Assembly (NCBI GenBank): GCA_002434305.1
Contig: DJJU01000006.1
Span: forward strand, 434,001-498,000
Direction: 5' to 3'
DNA: 64,000 nt
Source: Alicycliphilus sp. UBA6560
GTDB lineage: Bacteria; Pseudomonadota; Gammaproteobacteria; Burkholderiales; Burkholderiaceae_C
Positions 16,959 to 25,098 of the stretch are shown here, in pieces. How positions within the stretch are numbered: position 1 is the stretch's first letter; each line of letters starts with the position of its first letter. A program made the position numbers and the translations under genes. The notes under the pieces were generated by a model that had not been told where the DNA came from, ran no database searches, and saw only the letters and a program-made list of their open reading frames with translations.

Positions 16959-17514
16959 GATGTGTCTCCTGGATCGACTCGAAAAAACCGCTCACCGGCT
17001 GAAGCGCCGGATTGCGGCGGGCGGGGACAAGATCACTTGAGAAGCCGGCAACTGCAGTGGCGTTCGACAGCTCTCTTGTCTGGCTGCAGTGTCTGCACGG
17101 AGGCCGCGCGCAACCATGACCGCAAAGAGGTAATCGCTTGCCGGGGGGAGTTGCTGTTCGGAGAGGGCAAAGCACTTGCCTGCCGGAGAGGAAGAGGGGC
17201 CGATGGTTGACCAAGCCCATGCGGTTAAGAGGTAGTGTGGACTTGTAACGTTTGCAATCGCAGCCGAGGCATGTGTTTTTGTACAAGCTGTAAAAGAGAA
17301 ACTTTTTCTCGAATGGTTCCGCAGGGGAATACCGCAGCATTCCCGCAACCTCCCAATTTTAGGTTTATCTCAAAATGTTACTTTAGTAAGTTCCACTTAC
17401 CCATCACCTAAAGAGGTTGGTGGTCTTGTGTAATTCCCGTCACTGCAGGACCGCAGCAGTTGCCACAGGGCAGGCCTAATGCCCTGGGCGGCGCGGCACA
17501 ACCCGGGAGACACC
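16959..17514. promoter_or_regulatory. Divergent control region of amyloid-like operon and its regulator
   Basis: This is 556 bases without a gene. The part around 17220-17420 is clearly poorer in GC than the surrounding DNA and holds AT-rich stretches suited to promoters. A small hairpin GAGAAA-CTT-TTTCTC lies near 17296-17310, and a 15-base palindrome at 17386-17400. No start site can be fixed by eye. Confidence 0.6.
17386..17400. promoter_or_regulatory. Candidate operator palindrome
   Basis: GTAAGT-TCC-ACTTAC is a perfect 6+6 inverted repeat with a three-base centre in the AT-rich part of the divergent region. It has the size of a dimeric LuxR/NarL-type binding site; the link to the adjacent regulator is inference. 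Confidence 0.45.
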
Positions 17515-18303
17515 ATGCAAAACAGCAGCGCAGAACCTCTTGCCAACCCTACCCAGGGTATCGGCGGGCTGAGGCCCCAGGGCCAGTTCGCCATGCATGA
17601 GAACCCCCCCTCGATGTGGCCCGACTTCCTCACCGGCCAGCTGGAAAAGCCCGTGCGCGTTCTGCTGGTGGATGACGACGCCCACATGCGCCGCGTCATC
17701 GCGCAGGAGCTGATGGCCGACGCCCGCACCCTGCTGGTGGCCCAGGCCACCAGCGTGCGCGAGGGGCGCAAGGCGATCAAGCAGCAGGACTTCGACGTCA
17801 TGCTGGTGGACCTGCACCTGGGCGACGGCCAGGGCTTCGCCCTGATCGACTACATGAAGGCCACGCGGCCCTCGGCGCAGGCCATAGTTGTGTCCATCAT
17901 GGAGTGCGACGACCAGGTCCTGCGCGCCTTCGAATTGGGTGCCGCCGGCTATCTGGTCAAGAATTCCTGGTTCGGCAACTACCCGCAGGCCGTGCTGCAG
18001 GTGGCCAATGGCGGGGCGTCCATCACGCCCAGCCTGGCGCGGCGGCTGCTGCAGCGCTTTGACAGCGGCCACGCCGGCGTGCAGCCTGCGCAGCGCGCCC
18101 CGGCCGAGACCGAGCGCCTGTCCCAGCGCGAGAAGGAAGTGTTGCGCATGGTTGCCAGCGGCTACACCAGCGCCGAGATCGGCACGCGGCTACTCATCAG
18201 CGGCCTGACGGTGAATTCGCACATCAAGAACATCTACCGCAAGCTGCAAGTGCGCACGCGCGCGCAGGCGGTGCGTTTTGCCTCGGTGCGTGGACTTTTC
18301 TGA
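17515..18303 (+). CDS. NarL/FixJ-family response regulator
   Basis: The 262-residue protein has a 40-residue N-terminal extension, then a receiver domain (RVLLVDDDAHMRR, phosphoacceptor Asp in VMLVDLHLGDG, Ser in VVSIME, Lys in YLVKN) and a C-terminal LuxR-type helix-turn-helix (LSQREKEVLRMVASGYTSAEIG, then LTVNSHIKNIYRKLQ). It is a phosphorylation-controlled DNA-binding regulator. It is divergent from the amyloid-like operon and followed by a histidine kinase gene 24 bases later. As CsgD, the curli activator, is also a LuxR-type regulator, control of the neighbouring operon is a reasonable inference. Start ATG 17515 has GGGAGA upstream. Confidence 0.88.
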   Translation: MQNSSAEPLANPTQGIGGLRPQGQFAMHENPPSMWPDFLTGQLEKPVRVLLVDDDAHMRRVIAQELMADARTLLVAQATSVREGRKAIKQQDFDVMLVDLHLGDGQGFALIDYMKATRPSAQAIVVSIMECDDQVLRAFELGAAGYLVKNSWFGNYPQAVLQVANGGASITPSLARRLLQRFDSGHAGVQPAQRAPAETERLSQREKEVLRMVASGYTSAEIGTRLLISGLTVNSHIKNIYRKLQVRTRAQAVRFASVRGLF

Positions 18304-18327
18304 GGCGCAGCAGCAGAGGGCAGCGCT

Positions 18328-19161
18328 GTGTTCTTTCTCCGCCCGCCGGCATTTGCGCTGGCGTGTGTCTCTTTGTGGTTTGCCCAGCTGGTGATCGGCG
18401 CTCTGCTGCTGCTATGGGGCGAGCAGTGGGAGGACGGCACCGTCTGGCGCTGGGAAATCGCCAGCCTGGTTGTCGCCCTGCTGCTGGGCGCGCTGCTGCT
18501 GGTGCAGCTGCCGCGCGCCCTGCGCTGGCGACCGCGGCGCAGCCGGCGTACGCACCCCGAAGTAGTGCAGGAACGCCAGCGCATTGCCCGTGACCTGCAT
18601 GACCATGTGGGCTCGCAAATCGTGGCCGCCATGGCGCTGGTGGACGCGAAAGACCTCGCCGCTCGGCCACTGGCCCAGGCCCTGGAGCAATGCCTGCTGG
18701 ATCTGCGCCTGCTGGTCGACTCGATGGACGGCGACGACGAGAGCCTGCCCGAGCGGTTGGCCCGCCTGCGCCACCGCGTGCAGCCCGCGCTGGACCGCAG
18801 CGGCATCGCCCTGCAGTGGCAGGTGGCGCCGGAGCCCGACGTGACCTGGCCCACCGGCCACGCGGCGCGCGAATGTCTGGCCATCGTGCAGGAAGCGATC
18901 AGCAACGCCATCCAGCACTCTGGCGCCACCGAGCTGCGGGTAGTCCTGCAAGGCAGTGGGGCGGCCTGGCGGCTTCAGGTGGCCGACAACGGCCGCGGCT
19001 TGGCGTCGCAGCCGTGGGTTGAGGGCGCAGGCCAGGGCTTGCAGAGCATGCACCGGCGCGCCGGGGCGCTGGGAGCGCAGCTGCAGCTGCTCAAGCCGGC
19101 GCAGGGGGGCTTGAGCGTGGAGCTGTCCATGGCGCCGCCACCAGCCTCTGTGCAGCATTAG
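18328..19161 (+). CDS. NarX/DesK-type sensor histidine kinase lacking a sensory domain
   Basis: The 277-residue protein has two N-terminal membrane helices with only a short loop between them (about residues 8-32 and 44-62), then a HisKA_3 dimerisation domain with phosphoacceptor His in ERQRIARDLHDHVGSQ and an ATPase domain with EAISNAIQHSGA, VADNGRGL and GQGLQSMHRRAGALGA. It should phosphorylate the upstream response regulator. No periplasmic or cytoplasmic sensor domain is present, so the signal may be sensed within the membrane or through a partner. Start is GTG 18328. Confidence 0.88.
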   Translation: MFFLRPPAFALACVSLWFAQLVIGALLLLWGEQWEDGTVWRWEIASLVVALLLGALLLVQLPRALRWRPRRSRRTHPEVVQERQRIARDLHDHVGSQIVAAMALVDAKDLAARPLAQALEQCLLDLRLLVDSMDGDDESLPERLARLRHRVQPALDRSGIALQWQVAPEPDVTWPTGHAARECLAIVQEAISNAIQHSGATELRVVLQGSGAAWRLQVADNGRGLASQPWVEGAGQGLQSMHRRAGALGAQLQLLKPAQGGLSVELSMAPPPASVQH

Positions 19162-19175
19162 AGCGCTCTTCTTTC

Positions 19176-19222
19176 GATAGCTGCCAGCGCAGGACTCTAA
19201 AGGGCTGAAGCCTTATTTGGCC
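19176..19222 (+). repeat. Palindromic repeat copy, diverged
   Basis: GATAGCTGCCAGCGC at the left and CTTATTTGG at the right match the ends of the dispersed repeat; the middle has diverged. It lies between convergent genes. Confidence 0.6.
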
Positions 19223-19235
19223 TTAAATCCTTGGT

Positions 19236-21536
19236 CTACTTGTCGTCGGCGGAGGGCGCCAGCAACTTGGCGCAGTTGGCATCGTCCTCGGCCCCCGGCA
19301 CGGTGATGGGCACCAGGGCCAGGGCCGCCGGGGCGATGGCGGCAGCGGCCACCGCGGCGCCGGCGCGCAGCACCAGCGGGCCGGGCTCCACGCCCACCTG
19401 GGGCTGGGCGAAGGTGCCGCGTACATACAACGGCGTGCGCAGCGAGAAGAACTTCCATTTCAGCGATTCGGGCTTGATGCGCAGGCTCATCTCCTCCTCG
19501 CCCAGGTCCAGCAGGCCGGTCACGTCGACGATGGCCTCCTCGGTGTTCAGGCGCACGCGGTGCGCATCGGCCATGCCGTCCTTGACGCGCAGGTCGGCCA
19601 CGGCGCAGCGCAGCTTGATTTCCTTGTTCTCGCCGAACAGCTTGGAGACCACCACGCTGCCCAGATTGAGGGCCGCCAGGTCCAGCATCTCCTTGCTGAA
19701 GGTGCCGTCGCGGATGTACAGCCGTATGCCGCCGTCACTGCTGGCCAGCATGGCCGCGATGGAGTCGCCGCGGCCCGCCAGTTGCAGCGAGCCGTCCAGC
19801 CGGCCAAAGCTCTTCTTCATCAGCTCCACCTTGGGGAACAGTGCTGACAGCTGCAGGCCCTGAACCGAGCCCTTGAGCTGCGCCCGCAGCGGTTTGGCGC
19901 GCCCGTCCAGCAGCACGTCGGAGTCGATGCGGCCCTGCGCAACACCGAAGCGCAGGGGCGTCAGGTGCAGTTGGCGGTCGTCCAGCACGGCGCGCACGCT
20001 CAAGCGGTCCAAGGGAAGGGCTTCAGGGCGGACGATCTTTTCTCCGGCGAAGGCCAGGTCCAGGTCCATGGCGCCCCAGCGATCGGTGGCGAAGTGCGCA
20101 TTAGGCAGCACCTTGCCGGGACGCTTGTCCGTGCCTTTTTCCCGCGGGCGCTTGCCGCTGGGCGCGCCCAGCACCGGGCCCAGGTCGGCCAGGCGCAGAA
20201 GCTTGGAGGTCATGTGCCCCTGCAGCTTGGGGCGCGGCTTGCCGGATGTGTACGTCACGCTGCCGTGCAGATCGCTATCGCCCACGGTGCCGTTGAAGTC
20301 GCGGTATTCCCACACCGCTTTTTCGGGTTCCAGGCTGCCCAGCAGCCGGCCCTTGATCTGCAGCGGCGGGGTGTTGGGCAGCACCAGGCCGGTCAGGGGG
20401 AACAGGTCGGCCATGCTGCGCGCGTGCACCTGTAGCTGCAGGTCCATGCCCGACAGGGCCGCCGGGTTGTCCAGCAGGCCTTCTGCTTGCACTTGCACGC
20501 TGCCCGAACGCGCAGACACGCGCAGGGGGTAGCGCAGCTTCTTCTCGCGCAGCGTCAGGACCGGGCCGCCCACGCCTTCGCCTTCGATCCTGGCCTTCCC
20601 ATAGCTGCCTGTGAGCAGCACGTGCACGCCGTAGCGGCCGTCTTCGGACTGTTCGTCCCCGCGCGCCAGCGTATCCACCCGCGCGCGCAGGGCCAGGTCC
20701 TTCGCGCCGTCCACATAGCCCAGCCAGCCGCCTCGGATGATCAGCTGGTCCACGCGCAGGTCCCACGGGTTGTCGTGCTCGGACTTTTCCTGCCCCTGTT
20801 TGCGGTTGGCAAAGGTCCAGTTGTTGCTGCCGTCCTTGCGCCGAGCCAGAGCGATGTCTGGCGCCGTGAGTACCAGCGTGTCCAGCACCAGCGTGCGCGA
20901 CAGCAGCGGCAGCAGCCGCATGGTGGCGCTGGCGCTGGCGATGGTGCCCATGCCCTGCGGCGGACGCGGAGGGGGAGCGGCCTGCGGGTCGTTGCTGGAT
21001 TCCAGGGCCAGGGCGTGGGCGGCTTTGGTCTGGGCCTCGCTCGCCGCTGACCCGGGCAGGGCGGGCGGGGCGGTTGTTTCCTCGTCCGCCTTCTGGTCGG
21101 CAGGGGCGGGCTGGTCGCCCTGCGGCGCCGGCTTGGCCGGCAGGGCGGGCAGGTCGGGTGCGGACTGGTCGGGCGCCTGCACCACGATGAATCCCTCGGG
21201 ATTGTCCAGCGACAGTTGCTGCGCCTGCACCGTCACGCCTGGCACCCAGCGGCGCCAGCCGGTCTCCAGCGGCTGGGGCCAGTGCCAGCGGGCGGACAGG
21301 TCACCCTCAATGGCAAAGCGGCGGCCCGTGGCCTCGCTCACCTTGTCGTTCACCCATGGTTTCACGCGGTTCCAGTCGAAGGTAGCCACCAGCACGACCG
21401 CCAGCGCCAGCAATGCCAGCAGGCCTGCGAGCACGGCCAGTACCCAGCGCAGGACGCGGGCATGGCGGTGTCGCTGCGGAGCACCGGGCTGGGAAGAGTC
21501 GGATGAATCGGCAGGTGTTCGCATGTGCGACCGCAT
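19236..21536 (-). CDS. AsmA family protein
   Basis: This is a protein of about 766 residues with one N-terminal membrane helix (VLRWVLAVLAGLLALLALAVVLVA) and the AsmA N-terminal motif FDWNRVKPWVNDKVSEATGRRFAIEGDLS. A long Pro/Ala-rich insert (roughly residues 130-200) precedes the beta-rich repeating body. The C-terminal part (LDLGEEEMSLRIKPESLKWKF) is typical of AsmA/TamB-like proteins, which span the periplasm and are implicated in phospholipid transport and outer-membrane homeostasis. Start is uncertain: in-frame ATGs at 21560, 21536 and 21524 all lack a clear Shine-Dalgarno; the middle one is used here. Confidence 0.82.
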   Translation of the reverse strand: MRSHMRTPADSSDSSQPGAPQRHRHARVLRWVLAVLAGLLALLALAVVLVATFDWNRVKPWVNDKVSEATGRRFAIEGDLSARWHWPQPLETGWRRWVPGVTVQAQQLSLDNPEGFIVVQAPDQSAPDLPALPAKPAPQGDQPAPADQKADEETTAPPALPGSAASEAQTKAAHALALESSNDPQAAPPPRPPQGMGTIASASATMRLLPLLSRTLVLDTLVLTAPDIALARRKDGSNNWTFANRKQGQEKSEHDNPWDLRVDQLIIRGGWLGYVDGAKDLALRARVDTLARGDEQSEDGRYGVHVLLTGSYGKARIEGEGVGGPVLTLREKKLRYPLRVSARSGSVQVQAEGLLDNPAALSGMDLQLQVHARSMADLFPLTGLVLPNTPPLQIKGRLLGSLEPEKAVWEYRDFNGTVGDSDLHGSVTYTSGKPRPKLQGHMTSKLLRLADLGPVLGAPSGKRPREKGTDKRPGKVLPNAHFATDRWGAMDLDLAFAGEKIVRPEALPLDRLSVRAVLDDRQLHLTPLRFGVAQGRIDSDVLLDGRAKPLRAQLKGSVQGLQLSALFPKVELMKKSFGRLDGSLQLAGRGDSIAAMLASSDGGIRLYIRDGTFSKEMLDLAALNLGSVVVSKLFGENKEIKLRCAVADLRVKDGMADAHRVRLNTEEAIVDVTGLLDLGEEEMSLRIKPESLKWKFFSLRTPLYVRGTFAQPQVGVEPGPLVLRAGAAVAAAAIAPAALALVPITVPGAEDDANCAKLLAPSADDK

Positions 21537-21748
21537 GCTAGTGCCAACGCTTTGCACCATGCGTAGGCGCCGGCCGTTTGCCGCGCTTGTCCTACAGAGG
21601 GCAGATGGGGCGTTTTTGACAGGCAGGTACACGGGCCGTTGACCTACGTGTTGCGAGCATTTGTTGCATCAAGAATCGAAACATTCGGTTTATTAGCCAC
21701 TCTCTCTCTCTCTTTTTTGCTTCCCTCTTCAATCCAAGGTCGCACCAC

Positions 21749-21979
21749 ATGCACACCGCCCAGGCACTGACACAAGAGACCATCTTCGGCGTGGCGGACG
21801 GCGCCACCTATACCGGCATGCTGTGCCTGGGTGGCGACGGCAAGCGCTACTTTTTCTCCCAGGCCCAGGTGGACGGGCGCCCCGTGTCGCTGCCGCGCGA
21901 GCACTTTCCGTCACGCGAAGACGCCCTTCGCGGCTTGGCGGACATTGCCACCGGCGCGCGCTCGGTTCCGCGCGACTGA
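21749..21979 (+). CDS. Small hypothetical protein
   Basis: A 76-residue product with no signal peptide or membrane segment and no family I recognise. It has a compact, soluble composition (YTGMLCLGGDGKRYFFSQAQVDG, then PREHFPSREDALRGLADIA). Codon use is typical of the genome, which supports a real gene. It is followed 21 bases later by another small unknown gene and the two are probably co-transcribed. A CT dinucleotide run (about 21704-21716) precedes it. Confidence 0.6.
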   Translation: MHTAQALTQETIFGVADGATYTGMLCLGGDGKRYFFSQAQVDGRPVSLPREHFPSREDALRGLADIATGARSVPRD

Positions 21980-22000
21980 GTCGTGCAGGATCGCACCACC

Positions 22001-22291
22001 ATGGAGCAGCCCATCACCCGCATCCTGGAAGAAGGCTACCGGGGCTTTCTCATCCGCATTCCCGTGCCCGAGAGCGGAGGCCGCATCCTGCCCACTCCGG
22101 TGCAGGCCAGCGTGACCGCGGTCACCGACCACGCCGCGGCGCATCTGGACGCCGTACGCTGGGACGCGGTAGAGCAGTCTGAAGGCGACCTGCACACCTT
22201 GGCGCATATCAAGCACGCCATTGACGTGGCGCTGGACGGCAGCGAGCACCAGCCGCCACTGCCGGGAGTTTTTGAAAAAGGATTACAATAA
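22001..22291 (+). CDS. Small hypothetical protein
   Basis: A 96-residue soluble protein (RILEEGYRGFLIRIPVPESGGRILPTPVQ; then LAHIKHAIDVALDGSEHQPP). I do not recognise the family. ATG 22001 is used; GTG 21983, four bases after the previous stop, is an alternative in the same frame. It forms a likely two-gene unit with the preceding small gene. Confidence 0.6.
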   Translation: MEQPITRILEEGYRGFLIRIPVPESGGRILPTPVQASVTAVTDHAAAHLDAVRWDAVEQSEGDLHTLAHIKHAIDVALDGSEHQPPLPGVFEKGLQ

Positions 22292-22294
22292 AAA

Positions 22295-22330
22295 ACGGCT
22301 CCAGCGCCCGCCAGACAAGCGCTGGTAGCT
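22295..22330 (-). repeat. Palindromic repeat copy
   Basis: CGGCTCCAGCGCCCGCCAGACAAGCGCTGGTAGCT on the plus strand is a short copy of the dispersed repeat, just before the pseudouridine synthase gene. Confidence 0.7.
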
Positions 22331-22377
22331 AGCAAAAGCGTAGCGCAGATGGCGGCGTTTCCTACAATGCCGGCCCT

Positions 22378-23304
22378 ATGCACAACCCCCATGATCCGCG
22401 CGTGCTGCCCATGCGCGAAGGCGTCAGCCCCAGCTGCGTGGTGCTGCCCTCCATTGGCGCAGGCTTGCTGCTGGACTTTCTGAGCACCCGCCTGCCCGCC
22501 GTGCCACGCGCAGACTGGCTGCGCCGCATGGCGGCCGGCGAGGTGGTCGACGAGCACGGCGTGCCTGCTGGGGCCGGCACGCCCTTCACCCCCGGGTTGC
22601 GCTACTACTACTACCGCGAACTGGCGCACGAGGCGCCGCTGCCCTTTGATGAAGCGGTGCTGTTCCAGGACGAGCACATCGTCGTCGCAGACAAGCCGCA
22701 CTTCATGCCCGTGGTGCCTGCCGGCCGGTATCTGCAGCAGACGCTGCTGGTGCGGCTGAGGAGGCGCCTGGGCCTGTCCGAGCTGTCGCCCGTGCACCGC
22801 ATCGACGCCGGCACCGCCGGGCTGGTGCTGCTGTCGGTGCAGCGCGCCACGCGCGGGCGCTACCAGGCGCTGTTCCGTGACCGGGCGGTGCGCAAGGTCT
22901 ATGAAGCCATCGCGCCCTGGCGGGCCGACCTGCCGCTGCCGCGCGTGCAGCAGACCCGGCTGGAGGAAAGCGGGCACTTCTTTCGCATGCACGAGGTGCC
23001 GGGCACGCCCAACGCTGTCACCAGCATCGAGGTGATCGAACACCTGGGCGGCTACGCCCGCTACCGGTTGGAGCCCGTGACCGGCCGTCGCCATCAGCTG
23101 CGCGTGCAGATGGCGGCCCTGGGCCTGCCGCTCGTGGGCGACACGCTGTACCCCGAGGTCAACGACCCGGCGCCAGGCGACTATTCCAACCCGCTGCAGT
23201 TGCTGGCCCAGACCCTGGCCTTCGACGATCCCGTCACAACCCAGCGCCGGCATTTCACCAGCGCGTTGCGGCTGCGGCCACTGGCCAGCCTGAGGCAGGC
23301 CTGA
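22378..23304 (+). CDS. RluA-family pseudouridine synthase
   Basis: The 308-residue protein has the RluA-type active-site motif HRIDAGTAGLVLLS with the catalytic Asp, preceded by FQDEHIVVADKPHFMPVVPAG and followed by RYRLEPVTGRRHQLRVQMAALGLPLVGD, a classic RluA signature. It isomerises uridine in rRNA or tRNA; the exact target cannot be read from sequence. The N-terminal 60 residues may form an S4-like or other accessory part. TACAAT lies about 10 bases before the ATG, so the transcript may be nearly leaderless, although this is only a -10-like match. Confidence 0.87.
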   Translation: MHNPHDPRVLPMREGVSPSCVVLPSIGAGLLLDFLSTRLPAVPRADWLRRMAAGEVVDEHGVPAGAGTPFTPGLRYYYYRELAHEAPLPFDEAVLFQDEHIVVADKPHFMPVVPAGRYLQQTLLVRLRRRLGLSELSPVHRIDAGTAGLVLLSVQRATRGRYQALFRDRAVRKVYEAIAPWRADLPLPRVQQTRLEESGHFFRMHEVPGTPNAVTSIEVIEHLGGYARYRLEPVTGRRHQLRVQMAALGLPLVGDTLYPEVNDPAPGDYSNPLQLLAQTLAFDDPVTTQRRHFTSALRLRPLASLRQA

Positions 23305-23425
23305 AGCAGCGGCCCAAACCCATGGCAGCCGCAGGGGTACGTGGGCTGCAGTGCAATGGCCCGCGCCCCGGATTGCCCAGTCGCCGGGCTGCCACTCAGC
23401 ATTCCAACGCGAACAAAGTTGCCCC

Positions 23426-23905
23426 ATGACCCAGCGCATCAATTCCCAGAAGCAGTCGCCCGAGCTGTTCGGCAAATTTCTGGAGTTCAGCAATTCCCTA
23501 GGCAAGTCCGCCATCGAGCCCGGAATACGCCATCTGGTAGAGATCCGGGCGTCCCAGATCAACAGCTGCGCCTTCTGCCTGGACATGCACATCAAGCAGG
23601 CCACCATCCACGGCGAGCGGCCGCTGCGGCTGCACCACCTGGTCATCTGGCGCGAATCGCCCCTGTTCACCCCGCGTGAGCGCGCCGCGCTGGCCTGGAC
23701 GGAGGCGCTGACTCAACTAAGCCCGCACGGCGTGCCCGACGAAGCCTATGAACAGGCGCGCGTCCAGTTCGGCGAGAAAGAACTGTCCGACCTGACGTTC
23801 CAAATCATGGCCATCAACGCCTGGAACCGGCTGAATATCGCCTTCCGCGGCGAACCGGGTATGTTCGACAAGGCCTATGGATTGGATAAGGCCGGCCTGG
23901 CCTGA
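23426..23905 (+). CDS. Carboxymuconolactone decarboxylase / AhpD-like protein
   Basis: The 159-residue protein contains the CxxC motif of the AhpD-like core (VEIRASQINSCAFCLDMH) and the helix LTFQIMAINAWNRLNIAF. Such proteins are small all-helical trimers with peroxidase or thiol-disulfide activity; the substrate is unknown. An ICL/PEP-mutase family gene follows after 37 bases in the same direction, and the two are often neighbours. Confidence 0.85.
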   Translation: MTQRINSQKQSPELFGKFLEFSNSLGKSAIEPGIRHLVEIRASQINSCAFCLDMHIKQATIHGERPLRLHHLVIWRESPLFTPRERAALAWTEALTQLSPHGVPDEAYEQARVQFGEKELSDLTFQIMAINAWNRLNIAFRGEPGMFDKAYGLDKAGLA

Positions 23906-23942
23906 GACCGTCGGTCCAAACCAGGCCCGCCAAGGAGGTCCC

Positions 23943-24782
23943 ATGACCCACCGCAGTGCCAGCCAGAAACGCCGCGCCTTCCGCGCGCTGCACCAGTCGG
24001 GCTGCTTCGTGCTGCCCAACCCCTGGGATGCCGGCAGCGCCAATGCCCTGGCGGCGCTGGGCTTCAAGGCGCTGGCGACCACCAGTTCGGGCTACGCCTG
24101 GTCCTGCGGCCGTGCGGACGGGCAGCTGTCCCGTGACGAGACCCTGGCGCATCTGCGCCACATGGCTGCAGCCACCGACCTGCCGATCAACGCCGATTTC
24201 GAAGGCGGCTTTGCGCAGACGCCCGAGGGCGTGGCCGAGAGCGTGCGCATGGCCATCGACACTGGCGTGGCCGGCCTTTCCATCGAAGACTCGACCGGTG
24301 ACCCGCAAGCGCCTCTGCGCGACATGGCTGAGGCCGTGCAGCGCCTGCGCGCGGCGCGGGTCGCGATCGACGCAGCCGGTGGCGACACACTGCTGATCGG
24401 TCGGGCAGAGAACTTTTTCGTCGGCCGTCCCGATCTGGAGGACACAATTGCCCGTCTGCAGGCCTATGCGCAGGCCGGTGCGGACTGCCTGTACGCCCCG
24501 GGCATCCGAACGCGCGAGCAGATCAGTGCGGTGGTCGCGGCCGTGGCGCCCAAGCCGGTCAACGTGCTCATCGGCTGGCCGAGCGAGCTGACGCTGCAAG
24601 ACCTGGCCGATCTCGGGGTGAGGCGCATCAGTGCCGGCGGTGCGCTGGCGCGTGCGGCATGGGGCGGCTTCATGCAGGCTGCTCGCACGCTCGCGGAGCA
24701 GGGGCGGTTCGATGGATTTGCGAACGCGCTGCCTGGGGCGGAGCTGAATGCGCTATTTGGCGGAAGGGTGGGGGCGCGCTGA
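23943..24782 (+). CDS. Isocitrate lyase / PEP mutase superfamily protein
   Basis: The 279-residue protein shows the PEPM/ICL fold: NPWDAGSANALAALGFKALATTSSG near the N-terminus, INADFEGGFA with the Mg-binding Asp, GLSIEDSTGD and IGRAENFFVG. The family cleaves or rearranges C-C or C-P bonds of alpha-keto acids; the precise substrate is not clear. It lacks the KKCGH motif of true isocitrate lyase. It has a strong AAGGAGGT Shine-Dalgarno right before ATG 23943. Confidence 0.85.
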   Translation: MTHRSASQKRRAFRALHQSGCFVLPNPWDAGSANALAALGFKALATTSSGYAWSCGRADGQLSRDETLAHLRHMAAATDLPINADFEGGFAQTPEGVAESVRMAIDTGVAGLSIEDSTGDPQAPLRDMAEAVQRLRAARVAIDAAGGDTLLIGRAENFFVGRPDLEDTIARLQAYAQAGADCLYAPGIRTREQISAVVAAVAPKPVNVLIGWPSELTLQDLADLGVRRISAGGALARAAWGGFMQAARTLAEQGRFDGFANALPGAELNALFGGRVGAR

Positions 24783-24864
24783 TACCTGGGCAGCCGCAGC
24801 TGCTTGCTCTAGCTAGCGAGGGGAGGGAATCCAGCGCCGGGGATGAGAAGCAGCTTGTCGCTGC

Positions 24865-24882
24865 GCCTGACCGGGGTCAGGC
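24865..24882. terminator. Hairpin downstream of tRNA-Gly
   Basis: GCCTGACC-GG-GGTCAGGC is a perfect eight-pair stem beginning seven bases after the tRNA 3' end on the minus strand. There is no T tract, so it may help processing or be a weak terminator. Confidence 0.35.
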
Positions 24883-24888
24883 CATTGC

Positions 24889-24962
24889 TGGAGCGGGTGA
24901 TGGGAATCGAACCCACGTTATTTGCTTGGGAAGCAAGAGTCCTACCATTGAACGACACCCGC
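24889..24962 (-). tRNA. glyT: tRNA-Gly (anticodon CCC)
   Basis: The minus strand folds as a cloverleaf: acceptor GCGGGTG/CACCCGC, D arm with TTCAATGGTAGGA, anticodon stem CTTGC with loop TTCCCAA, T arm GTGGGTTCGATTCCCAT, and encoded CCA. The anticodon CCC reads GGG. The gene is single, not in a tRNA cluster. The symbol is by anticodon analogy to E. coli. Confidence 0.93.
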
Positions 24963-25042
24963 GCGGCTGGAAGGAGACCGAAGGCGCGGATTGTAGCGCA
25001 GCCGCCAAGCCGCATGGGCAAGGGCGGAATGCAAGTGTTTTT

Positions 25043-25080
25043 GCCCTCCAGCCCTTGCTGGGCATGCGCCAGCAGCTATC
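25043..25080 (-). repeat. Palindromic repeat copy
   Basis: CCCTCCAGCCCTTGCTGGGCATGCGCCAGCAGCTATC on the plus strand matches the dispersed repeat; it lies just beyond the stop of the aldehyde dehydrogenase gene. Confidence 0.7.
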
Positions 25081-25098
25081 AATACCGAAGCGCAGTGG

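Noticed and set aside
21704..21716. CT dinucleotide run upstream of the small gene at 21749
   Set aside because: Too short for a convincing phase-variable tract and not at a clear promoter spacing.
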